NCBI RefSeq assembly: GCF_012911895.1
Contig: NZ_JAAXCV010000012.1
Coordinates: forward strand, 22,622-86,621
Direction of reading: 5' to 3'
From: Bacillus sp. RO3
Lineage (GTDB): Bacteria; Bacillota; Bacilli; Bacillales; Bacillaceae_B
DNA: 64,000 bases
Below the pieces are notes generated by a model that had not been told where the DNA came from, made no database searches, and worked only from the letters and a program-made list of their open reading frames with translations. Shown piece by piece: positions 53,265 through 60,417 of this stretch. Within the stretch, counting starts at the first letter, position 1. The number at the start of each line of letters is the position of its first letter. The translations under genes and the position numbers were made by a program.

Positions 53265-53294
53265 AACTGCCATCCCTGTGGGTGGCAGTTTTTT
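53265..53294 (+). terminator. Terminator of the SpoIID-CWB2 gene
   Basis: Arms 53265-53275 (AACTGCCATCC) and 53280-53290 (one wobble), then T6. Confidence 0.85.
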
Positions 53295-53393
53295 GTTGAT
53301 TTCTTGATTTTTTTGCTTGAAATGGGCAGTGTTCCCGGTATGAAGGCCGTTTGGAGGGGGTGTGAGAAAGTATTTAATCATGTTTGGGGTGCG

Positions 53394-53482
53394 ATTGATC
53401 CTTATTTGGGATTATTGATCCTGAGAACGGTATATTAATCCTCATTTATAATAATTAATCCTAAACGGCAATATATGGATCC
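53394..53482 (-). repeat. Array of AGGATYAAT motifs with exact 20-bp period (locus 1)
   Basis: On the minus strand the 9-mer occurs at 53482-53474 (GGATCCATA, degenerate), 53462-53454 and 53442-53434 (AGGATTAAT), 53422-53414 and 53402-53394 (AGGATCAAT). Every unit is 9 conserved plus 11 variable bases. The same pattern recurs at 56682 and 63679. Confidence 0.85.
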
Positions 53483-53661
53483 CTTGAGTCCACATTTCTC
53501 CCACGCTGATCAGCAGCCAGAAACAAGCTGAAAAAGCCAGTCTTCCCCTCGCAGGATTTTCGTATAGACCGATTTTCCAAATTCATGACTACAAAACATG
53601 TTTGTAACACATATTTAACATAACGGAATGATAGTGAAACTCTATGTTTTTCTAGTATTGA

Positions 53662-53729
53662 CAAGGTGGGGAAAGCCCACTTGGCACAGGCAACTAAGCA
53701 TTTTCAAATGAAATGTTTTCATGTATAAT
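53662..53729. promoter_or_regulatory. Hairpin, palindrome and -10 upstream of the lipoprotein gene
   Basis: A stem-loop (CAAGGTGGG with CCCACTTG, 53662-53683), a perfect 6-3-6 palindrome ATGAAATGTTTTCAT (53708-53722) and TGTATAAT (TATAAT at 53724-53729) lie in order, about 95 bases before the start at 53823. Palindrome plus extended -10 suggests a regulated promoter. Confidence 0.45.
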
Positions 53730-53822
53730 TTTTTATTGTTGTAAAGTTTCGACAGAATCCCATTTTACATAGAAAATTGATAGTTGAAAGCGACGAAGGT
53801 CCTTACAGGAAAGGAGTTTGCA

Positions 53823-54176
53823 ATGAAAAGAAAGTTTGGCGTGTTTCTCATTTTGATTACCATACTCTTAAGTGGCTGCGGAGATCAGCCGTTGAAATTC
53901 AGAAACCTTTTGGAAGCCGATCAATACATTCGCAACAATATAGAAGATACGGATTGGACTACCTTTAAATATATGCTGAGTCCGGATCACACCGTGACAG
54001 AAAATGACTTCAACTACCTTAAAGAGAAGCTGACATCCCAACGGAAAAGTTATTTTCACACAGAAGCTGTCAATAAGTTCTACCGGTTCAATAAAGCAAA
54101 TGAATTGGTCTATATGACGGAATGGGAGAAGAAGGACGGAATTCTCCTCCTGAAAGATATCGACTATATTCAATAA
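53823..54176 (+). CDS. Small lipoprotein, 117 residues
   Basis: ATG 53823 with AAAGGAG upstream. Signal peptide MKRKFGVFLILITILLSG ends in lipobox LLSGC (Cys19). The mature part of about 98 residues is hydrophilic (LLEADQYIRNNIEDTDWTTF, then VNKFYRFNKANELVYMTEW) with no recognised motif. It is followed within 60 bases by the Wzy-like polymerase gene, so it may belong to that operon. Confidence 0.68.
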   Translation: MKRKFGVFLILITILLSGCGDQPLKFRNLLEADQYIRNNIEDTDWTTFKYMLSPDHTVTENDFNYLKEKLTSQRKSYFHTEAVNKFYRFNKANELVYMTEWEKKDGILLLKDIDYIQ

Positions 54177-54207
54177 AGGCTCTGTCCCTCTTAAGGGCAG
54201 CCTTCCA
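54174..54207 (+). terminator. Weak hairpin with CTGTCCCTC arm
   Basis: AAGGCTCTGTCCCT pairs imperfectly with AGGGCAGCCTT around CTTA. No T run; it may be a diverged copy of the GGTCCGTCCCTC element rather than a terminator. Confidence 0.35.
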
Positions 54208-54235
54208 TAAACTATAAAGACATGAGGAGTTTAGT

Positions 54236-55618
54236 ATGAATTTTTCCACACTCATGAACAAGTATGAGCCGAGGATGAAACAGATCATCTTGATTTTAGT
54301 GGCCGGATATTTGTTCTTCGCCCAGTTCTCTACTCAAACCAAATACATCAAGCTTCTCCCCGTACCGGTTCCAGCGGTGCTGACCTTGGGGGTGGGCTCA
54401 TTATTATTCCTGTATTACCTGCTGAATCGAGAGCGTTTAACGGAAACGTCCGAGTTCGATAAGTATTTGAAACGCTTCCTGATTTTATTCGTGATTTCAT
54501 TGGCACTGGCTGTTCTTTCCGCTTTTTATACAGCCACCGTCCTGCACAGTGTAGAGTACATGAGCTATTTGAAAAGTTCGATGATTACACGCATTGCTTA
54601 TTATTTCAGCTTTTTCCTGTTTGTTTATTTCGGCTACCGCCTGCTTGTGAATGAGCCGAAAGACATGGAAAGCATCGTCAAGGTCTACCCGTTGTCCATC
54701 AGTCTGTTGGTGGCCGTGGCGTTTTGGCAGCTGGCCTATTTCATGTTCAACATCCCGTTCCTTAATCTAAACACCCGTTCCTTCGTCCATAGTGTGGAGG
54801 GAGTGACCCTGTTCGACTTCCGGATCACGTCCTTCACCAATGAACCGAGTTACATGGGGCCGTTTTTGATCGACCTGATCATCCTCGCGTTCCTGTTTGT
54901 GAAACGGAAATGGGTCTATGCCGTCGTCGTGCTCATTCCGACTCTGTTCATCCTGGCCTTTACGTTTTCCGTGAGTGCGTATTTCAACCTGGTCCTGGTC
55001 ATCGGGTTCTTGATGGTCTACCTGATGTTCCACCCAAGATTCCCAAAGAAAATTCTATGGTTGATCCCGTTAGTGGGAGTGATCGGACTTCTCGGTCTTT
55101 ATATCGTGAATCCGGATCTCCTGGCTAAATTCTTCTCTCCGATCTGGGGAAGACGGGATAATCTGTTCGACCCGACCCAATCAAGCCGGATCTATATGTA
55201 TGTCATGCCGTTTCAGTGGCTGTTCGACCATAGCTTCATATCAGGGCTGTTCGGATTCGGGCCCGGGGCATATGAATTCCTTGCGGGCACGAAGATTGTC
55301 CCTCATACCCAGATGAGCCTGGCGATCTCAGCAAACAACATGTTTATTGACGTCCTATTTGAGCAAGGTGTCATCGGACTCCTCCTCTTATTGACAGGAT
55401 TGATTTCCATCGCTGTATTCCTATTGAAGAACGGAATGAAGAATATGTACTATTTCATTGCACTGGTGGAATACTTCCACCTCATGGTCACGTCGTTATA
55501 CAGGGCGGATTATGTCACACCAAGGTTCTGGGCCGTTCTATTAGTCATCGCCGTATTGGTGAAGATCGGTGAAATGAAGCACAAAGATAAGCAAAATGTA
55601 ACGGAGTGGTACAGTTGA
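54236..55618 (+). CDS. Wzy/TuaE-like polysaccharide polymerase
   Basis: A 460-residue membrane protein with about 11-12 helices and a larger external loop near residues 285-370, where GFGPGAYEFLAG and NNMFIDVLFEQGVIGLLLL match the O-antigen ligase/polymerase (Wzy_C) signature of short motif plus following helix. It should polymerise flipped repeat units outside the membrane, pairing with the flippase at 45108. GAGGAG precedes the ATG. The next gene starts inside its last codons. It corresponds in context to TuaE of teichuronic acid synthesis. Confidence 0.82.
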   Translation: MNFSTLMNKYEPRMKQIILILVAGYLFFAQFSTQTKYIKLLPVPVPAVLTLGVGSLLFLYYLLNRERLTETSEFDKYLKRFLILFVISLALAVLSAFYTATVLHSVEYMSYLKSSMITRIAYYFSFFLFVYFGYRLLVNEPKDMESIVKVYPLSISLLVAVAFWQLAYFMFNIPFLNLNTRSFVHSVEGVTLFDFRITSFTNEPSYMGPFLIDLIILAFLFVKRKWVYAVVVLIPTLFILAFTFSVSAYFNLVLVIGFLMVYLMFHPRFPKKILWLIPLVGVIGLLGLYIVNPDLLAKFFSPIWGRRDNLFDPTQSSRIYMYVMPFQWLFDHSFISGLFGFGPGAYEFLAGTKIVPHTQMSLAISANNMFIDVLFEQGVIGLLLLLTGLISIAVFLLKNGMKNMYYFIALVEYFHLMVTSLYRADYVTPRFWAVLLVIAVLVKIGEMKHKDKQNVTEWYS

Positions 55619-56586
55619 GTTCATACAAAATCTTTCTTTCATACCTGATCTTTGTGGTTCTTTTGTTCGGTATCATCGTCGGTGTGAAAACAAAAGAGGT
55701 GCAAAAAAGTGAATATAAATCCGTGGGGAACGAATACTCGCTCCTGAACTTCGGGTTGGGTGAAAGGTATCAGGAAGTATTCAAAGTCATGAAAGACCCT
55801 GATTCCAAGGACGATGTGCTTGATGATTCAAAACAGAAGCTCCGCGTCCACTTCACAGGCGGAGAAGCGGATTATCTGATCACGTCCAATAAAAAATTCA
55901 AAATTTCCAAGACCATCAACGTAGGCGATGATCTTCAAAAGGCCATCGATAACAATCTGGAACTGGACATGTTTGAATACAAAGCGGATGAAGAGGCAAC
56001 AACCTCTTACGTCTACATGATTGTGAAGAAACAAAGCGTCGTATTCGAAGTGGAAGAAGGGAAGATCACCAAGATCCTCCTGGCTGAAGAAGAAATCCCG
56101 ATTGTGGAACTGATAGGCGCATTGGATGAAGATCTGGCAACGGACGACTTCCTTGAGTTAACCGATGAAGAATTGTTGAAAACGTCCAGTATGCTGAGCT
56201 TCCGGATCGATTATGGCGAGAACAGCAGAAAAGTCCTATCCGATCAATTCCCGCAATATTTGGACGCAGGTCTCTTACCGGAAACACCGCTGCCGATCGG
56301 ATATTCAGAGAAGAACCTGTTCAGGAAACATGGAGAGCCGGTTTACATCTTCGAAGGAAAAGGTGAGGTTGAATTCTTCTATTACTACAAAGCATTCAAC
56401 TCCTTTGTGGGCTACAATGAAGATAAACGACTGGTGGAAATCAAGTTCCCTGTAAACATTTCAGAAGCGGAATTCGAGAAGATCCACGGTGACTTGGAAA
56501 ATAACCTTGATCTTGGAGACAACGAACTGAAGTTAACGAAAGAAAATGGGACGATTACGGAAATCATCCTGAAAGAAAAGGAATAA
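55615..56586 (+). CDS. Membrane-anchored protein in TuaF-like position
   Basis: A 323-residue protein from a TTG that overlaps the TGA of the polymerase gene; CGGAG at 55601-55605 gives correct spacing, and a GTG at 55606 would be too close. One N-terminal helix (FLSYLIFVVLLFGIIVGV), then about 300 residues outside with repeated acidic alpha/beta segments (ADYLITSNKKFKISKTINVG, EVEEGKITKILLAEEE, GYSEKNLFRKHGEPVYIFEG). The LFRKHGEP segment resembles the LGEPYYFY stretch of the 1316 product, so a DUF4309-like fold is possible. Translational coupling suggests a role with the polymerase, such as chain-length control. Confidence 0.65.
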   Translation: MSSYKIFLSYLIFVVLLFGIIVGVKTKEVQKSEYKSVGNEYSLLNFGLGERYQEVFKVMKDPDSKDDVLDDSKQKLRVHFTGGEADYLITSNKKFKISKTINVGDDLQKAIDNNLELDMFEYKADEEATTSYVYMIVKKQSVVFEVEEGKITKILLAEEEIPIVELIGALDEDLATDDFLELTDEELLKTSSMLSFRIDYGENSRKVLSDQFPQYLDAGLLPETPLPIGYSEKNLFRKHGEPVYIFEGKGEVEFFYYYKAFNSFVGYNEDKRLVEIKFPVNISEAEFEKIHGDLENNLDLGDNELKLTKENGTITEIILKEKE

Positions 56587-56591
56587 GGAAG

Positions 56592-56627
56592 AGGTGCACC
56601 CTGTACACAGCGGGGTGCACCTTTTTT
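56592..56627 (+). terminator. Terminator of the polymerase operon
   Basis: Perfect 12-bp-class arms 56592-56603 and 56611-56622 (AGGTGCACCCTG) followed by T6. Confidence 0.88.
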
Positions 56628-56681
56628 GATTCTTTATTTCTTAGGGTGAGGGGACGGACGTATAAAGAAAATTCGACATGG

Positions 56682-56790
56682 AGGATCAATTAATTGGATC
56701 GGGGATTAATTAGTGTGATGGAGGATAAAAAAAGCCCATACAGGATCGAAAATCATGGATCAGGATCGATTCCCGGCAGAAACGGTTCAA
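56682..56790 (+). repeat. Array of AGGATYAAT-like motifs with exact 20-bp period (locus 2)
   Basis: Units begin at 56682 (AGGATCAAT), 56702 (GGGATTAAT), 56722 (AGGATAAAA), 56742 (AGGATCGAA), 56762 (AGGATCGAT) and a degenerate 56782 (ACGGTTCAA). The leader AAAGAAAATTCGACATGG just before it (56664-56681) also precedes locus 3. Confidence 0.85.
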
Positions 56791-57014
56791 TTATTGTGCG
56801 AACGTCCATCCTGTCCGCAGATTTCACCCTCCAATCGGTCTGCAGCCAGACTGAACAGCACATTCCCAACCCAAAATGGACAAACAAAAAGAAAAACAGG
56901 TGAAAAATGATCGTATATGGTTAACCTCACACCCAAAGGCACGAATTCGCTATCCACATCCTGCACAAGCCTAAAAAGGCACGATTAACACCACGATATG
57001 ACAACAGCACCCCA

Positions 57015-57056
57015 ATAAAACCAAAAACAGCAGGCACCCCAACCGGGCACCTGCCG
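57015..57056 (-). terminator. Terminator of the GT2 gene
   Basis: On the minus strand, GCAGGTGCC and GGTGCCTGC arms pair (two wobbles) and run into TGTTTTTGGTTTT. Confidence 0.65.
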
Positions 57057-57065
57057 TACAACTCA

Positions 57066-57866
57066 CTATTTTTTCTCATATCGGAAAATTTCCTTGAACG
57101 CTTTACGATAATACCCAAATGGCTCATCCAGATGACGGTACTTCTTCAGAGTGAAGAGAGTCAGTAGAACAACCGCAGCAGGAGTATTATACATTCTCTT
57201 GAACAACGGCCCTTTTCCGATAAAGGACTTCTCATACAAGCGGGTTTGCATCTCAGGCTTTTCGTGATTCACGACAACCTTTGGATAATAGCTGATGGAT
57301 TTATGGTTTCGGGCTAGGTCAAATAAGAAGATATTCTCCTCGCCGGAAGGATACACCGCACCGAGGCCGAACTTCTCGTCGAATCGTATCAGTGAGCGCT
57401 CGATATTGGCCGTCTGGATAAAGATTTCAATGGAAGATTTCTTCAACAGCTTACCGGTTGTAACCTGCTTTTGCTCTTCTTCATCGTATTCTTTATAGTA
57501 AACGCCCTTGATCGGGTCGTAGATTTGAAAGCAGGCAACGTCGGTTTCAAGATTCTCGTTGAAGTAATCAACGACAAGCTGAAATGAGTCGTCATTATAC
57601 CAGCAGTCATCATCTGAGAATGTCAGGATGCTCCCATTGGCATGCTCGATACCAACGTTACGGGCGAGGGATAGACCTTTGCGATCGATTTCAATATGAT
57701 TGTATTTAAAGTTAACATCTTTTAAAACGGATGTAATATAATTGTGATTGTCTTGTGATACAATAATGACTTCGAAGTCTTTATATGATTGACGATTAAG
57801 ACTTTCAAACAATCGTTTCAGTTCCTCTGGCTTTGTTCCAAGAGTTGGTACGATTACACTAATCAT
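57066..57866 (-). CDS. GT2-family glycosyltransferase
   Basis: About 266 residues, GT-A fold: ISVIVPTLGTKPEELKRLFE, FEVIIVSQDNHNY, DRKGLSLARNVGIEHANG, ILTFSDDDCWYNDD (DxD-type metal site), with a C-terminal amphipathic region (KSFIGKGPLFKRMYNTPA) but no clear membrane helix. It transfers a sugar to the lipid-linked chain in the cytosol. GTGAGGA supports the ATG at 57866; in-frame starts at 57875 and 57881 are possible. It is divergent from galU. Confidence 0.82.
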   Translation of the reverse strand: MISVIVPTLGTKPEELKRLFESLNRQSYKDFEVIIVSQDNHNYITSVLKDVNFKYNHIEIDRKGLSLARNVGIEHANGSILTFSDDDCWYNDDSFQLVVDYFNENLETDVACFQIYDPIKGVYYKEYDEEEQKQVTTGKLLKKSSIEIFIQTANIERSLIRFDEKFGLGAVYPSGEENIFLFDLARNHKSISYYPKVVVNHEKPEMQTRLYEKSFIGKGPLFKRMYNTPAAVVLLTLFTLKKYRHLDEPFGYYRKAFKEIFRYEKK

Positions 57867-57924
57867 TTTCTTCATCCTCACATCTGAAATTACTCGCTAT
57901 ATTATAGCACAATAAACCTGTGAG

Positions 57925-57953
57925 ATTAAGAAATCAACAACATATGGTATAAT
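57925..57953 (+). promoter_or_regulatory. Candidate promoter of the galU leader
   Basis: TATAAT at 57948-57953 with a weak TTAAGA 16 bases upstream. Transcription would begin near 57960, leaving a leader of about 190 nt before galU. Confidence 0.45.
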
Positions 57954-57959
57954 ACACAT

Positions 57960-58140
57960 GAATTTTAGGAGATTTTGGCTCATTCGAATGGAACCAATGT
58001 TTCACTCGCCATTCAGGGGAACACCTGCAAAAGAGCTACTTGGTGAATTCTCGCCAGGAGGCGTAAATGAGCCTGAATCTGCAGACACTACTTAAAAGAC
58101 TTCGAACCAGAATAAGAACAATAGATTTACACAAAACTAA
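57960..58140 (+). ncRNA. Putative structured 5' leader RNA of galU
   Basis: An 8-bp closing stem GGCTCATT (57977-57984) with AATGAGCC (58066-58073) encloses three local hairpins: GAATGG/CCATTC (57986-57991 with 58009-58014), AGG/CCT around 58015-58026, and CGCC-AGGA-GGCG (58052-58063). This four-way-junction shape is typical of riboswitches, but I recognise no known family. It lies between a TATAAT and the galU start. Confidence 0.55.
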
Positions 58141-58152
58141 GAGGTGAGTTCT

Positions 58153-59025
58153 TTGAGAGTAAAAAAAGCGATTATCCCGGCTGCCGGATTAGGAACCAGA
58201 TTTTTACCGGCAACAAAGGCACAGCCGAAAGAAATGTTACCAATAGTAGATAAACCTACAATCCAATATATTATTGAAGAAGCCGTCAACTCGGGGATCG
58301 AGGATATCCTCATCGTGACGGGACGCGGGAAGCGTGCCATCGAGGATCATTTTGACAAGTCGTTAGAGCTTGAAGAGATGCTGGCGATGAAAGAGAAATA
58401 TGATGAACTCGAGCAGATCAAACAAATCTCTCATCTTGCGGACATTCACTACATCCGTCAAAAAGAACCGAAAGGATTGGGACATGCCATCTGGTGTGCC
58501 CGCAAATTCATCGGCAATGATCCTTTCGCGGTCCTACTTGGAGATGATATCGTCGTTTCCGAGAAACCGTGCCTTAAACAATTAATAGATGAATTCGAAG
58601 AGAAGCAGGCGAGTGTCATCGGCGTCCAGGAAGTACCGGACGAGGATGTATCCAAGTACGGAGTCATCGATGTAGAGGATCCGGAGAACGAAGGACCGCT
58701 CTTCAGGGTCAAGGGACTCGTGGAGAAGCCGAAGCTTGAGGATGCCCCGTCCAACATGGCGATTATGGGACGTTACGTCCTGACACCGGACGTTCTGGAT
58801 ATCCTGGGGAACATTGAACCGGGTCAAGGAAACGAAATCCAATTGACGGATGCCCTGCAGGAACTGAACACGAAGCAGAATGTTTACGGATATTCTTTTG
58901 ATGGTAAAAGATACGATATTGGGAACAAATATGGATTCGTTCAAGCGACCGTAGAGTTTGCCCTTATGAGGGATGACCTTAAAGATCCATTGAAAGCCTG
59001 GTTAAAAGACATCATTTCAGAATGA
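58153..59025 (+). CDS. galU: UTP-glucose-1-phosphate uridylyltransferase
   Basis: A 290-residue GalU/GtaB-family enzyme: [20 protein letters not shown] and [20 protein letters not shown] (nucleotide binding), [44 protein letters not shown] and [20 protein letters not shown]. It makes UDP-glucose from UTP and glucose-1-phosphate. TTG 58153 is chosen because AAGAGGTGA sits just upstream; the GTG at 58144 is inside that site. The product feeds the UDP-glucose dehydrogenase encoded 16 bases downstream, giving UDP-glucuronate. The unusual leader suggests control by RNA structure. Confidence 0.92.
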   Translation: MRVKKAIIPAAGLGTRFLPATKAQPKEMLPIVDKPTIQYIIEEAVNSGIEDILIVTGRGKRAIEDHFDKSLELEEMLAMKEKYDELEQIKQISHLADIHYIRQKEPKGLGHAIWCARKFIGNDPFAVLLGDDIVVSEKPCLKQLIDEFEEKQASVIGVQEVPDEDVSKYGVIDVEDPENEGPLFRVKGLVEKPKLEDAPSNMAIMGRYVLTPDVLDILGNIEPGQGNEIQLTDALQELNTKQNVYGYSFDGKRYDIGNKYGFVQATVEFALMRDDLKDPLKAWLKDIISE

Positions 59026-59041
59026 ACAAGGAGATATTAAG

Positions 59042-60346
59042 ATGAACATTTGTGTAATTGGTACGGGCTATGTCGGACTTGTTTCCGGTGTATGCTTCAG
59101 TGATGCCGGCAATAAGGTGACATGCCTGGATATAGACGCTCAAAAAGTGGAGAACCTGAAGAATGGGATTATCCCTATTTATGAGCCTGGATTGACCGAA
59201 TTAGTTGAAAAGAACATACAGGAAGGCCGCTTATTCTTCACGACGGATTATGCTGAAGGAATGAAGGATGCAGATATTGTCATCATTGCGGTAGGAACGC
59301 CTCCAAAAGAAAACGGCGAAGCGAATCTGCAGTACATTGAAGCGGCAGCCCGCTCCATTGCAGAGCATCTTCATGACTATAAAGTGATCGTCACGAAGAG
59401 CACGGTTCCAGTTGGAACAGGGGCCATGATCAAAAGTGTCATGAAAGATGCTGTGGGACATGAGGAATTCGATGTGGCGTCGAACCCTGAATTTCTCCGT
59501 GAAGGATCAGCCATTTACGATACAGTGAACATGGAAAGAGCCGTCATCGGTGTGGAATCAGAGAAGGCGGAGGCGATCCTGAAGGAATTGCATGCTCCTT
59601 TCACTAAGAACATCGTTGTGACGAATATCGAAACATCCGAAATGATCAAGTATGCGTCCAATGCGTTCCTCGCAACGAAGATCAGCTTCATCAATGAAGT
59701 GGCGAACGTATGTGAGCTTGTGGGTGCAGACGTGACGAAGGTAGCGGAAGGAATGGGATATGATCCGCGTATCGGCCCGCAATTCCTGAATGCCGGGATC
59801 GGGTACGGCGGTTCCTGCTTCCCGAAAGATACAAGTGCCCTTGTCAAGATTGCCGATCAAGTTGGATATGACTTCAAGATTGTCAAAGACGTTGAAGCGG
59901 TCAATGCCCTGCAGCGCTTTAAAGTCGTCGATAAGCTCCTTGAAGCGTTCAACGGGGACCTGGCCAATAAGAAGATCAGCGTACTGGGCCTTGCCTTTAA
60001 ACCGAATACCGATGACATGAGGGACGCCCCTTCTGTGGACGTCATTCCGAAGCTTCAGGAGCTTGGGGCGGACATCATCGCCTATGACCGCATTGCTGAG
60101 AAGAATGCCAAGGCATTGATTCCGAACCTCCGCACTGGGGATGACCTGTATGAAGTCATCCAGAACTCCGATGCGATCCTGATCCTGACGGAATGGGATG
60201 AAGTGAGGGAGCTTGACCTGGAGAAGGTAGCTTCATTAGTAGACAGCAAAGTGATCGTGGATGGACGCAATATCTTCGACCCTTCTCATATGGAAGAGAA
60301 TGGGTTCTACTATGCGTCAATCGGAAGAAAAACGATCAAAGCATAA
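59042..60346 (+). CDS. ugd: UDP-glucose 6-dehydrogenase
   Basis: A 434-residue enzyme: VIGTGYVGLVSGVCFSDAGN (NAD binding), IAVGTPPKENGEANLQYIEA, SNPEFLREGSAIYD, KISFINEVANVCE, catalytic Cys in GIGYGGSCFPKDTSALV, and GLAFKPNTDDMRDAPS. It oxidises UDP-glucose to UDP-glucuronate. The GGSCFPKD form distinguishes it from the GGHC-type enzyme at 12647. AAGGAGATATTAAG precedes the ATG, 16 bases after galU, so both are co-transcribed. In context it corresponds to TuaD of teichuronic acid synthesis. Confidence 0.93.
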   Translation: MNICVIGTGYVGLVSGVCFSDAGNKVTCLDIDAQKVENLKNGIIPIYEPGLTELVEKNIQEGRLFFTTDYAEGMKDADIVIIAVGTPPKENGEANLQYIEAAARSIAEHLHDYKVIVTKSTVPVGTGAMIKSVMKDAVGHEEFDVASNPEFLREGSAIYDTVNMERAVIGVESEKAEAILKELHAPFTKNIVVTNIETSEMIKYASNAFLATKISFINEVANVCELVGADVTKVAEGMGYDPRIGPQFLNAGIGYGGSCFPKDTSALVKIADQVGYDFKIVKDVEAVNALQRFKVVDKLLEAFNGDLANKKISVLGLAFKPNTDDMRDAPSVDVIPKLQELGADIIAYDRIAEKNAKALIPNLRTGDDLYEVIQNSDAILILTEWDEVRELDLEKVASLVDSKVIVDGRNIFDPSHMEENGFYYASIGRKTIKA

Positions 60347-60353
60347 CACACAG

Positions 60354-60380
60354 GTGGATCCTTCATCAGGGTCCACTTTC
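60354..60380 (+). terminator. Weak terminator after ugd
   Basis: 8-bp arms 60354-60361 and 60369-60376 (one wobble), TTTC after. Partial read-through into the GT2 gene is likely. Confidence 0.5.
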
Positions 60381-60417
60381 AATTGGTAGATAAGGATAGA
60401 TGAGAGGAAGTCTTGAT

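Larger units (their letters stand above)
53249..53822. other. Gap holding a terminator, a 20-bp-period array and a regulatory-looking region
   Basis: From left to right: terminator 53265-53294; five-unit 20-bp-period array 53394-53482; about 170 bases without signals; hairpin 53662-53683; palindrome 53708-53722 next to a TATAAT at 53724-53729; then the lipoprotein gene. No ORF is convincing. Confidence 0.6.
56587..57065. other. Gap with terminator, 20-bp-period array and unassigned DNA
   Basis: Terminator 56592-56627, a GAGGGGACGGAC element at about 56648-56659, the 20-bp array 56682-56790, then about 230 bases of A/C-rich sequence without genes up to the terminator at 57015-57056. Confidence 0.6.

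Noticed and set aside
53394..53482. CRISPR array
   Set aside because: The regular spacing prompted the idea, but the conserved part is only 9 bases, spacers are 11 bases, and no cas genes are present.
57960..58140. Assignment of the galU leader to c-di-AMP, c-di-GMP, FMN, SAM, T-box or glycine riboswitch families
   Set aside because: None of the conserved cores I know for these families could be found, so it is left as an unassigned structured RNA.
60400..60417. Upstream ATG for the membrane GT2 gene
   Set aside because: It lies ahead of the ribosome binding site GAGAGGAAG; the ATG at 60418 has the correct spacing and begins directly with the membrane helix.
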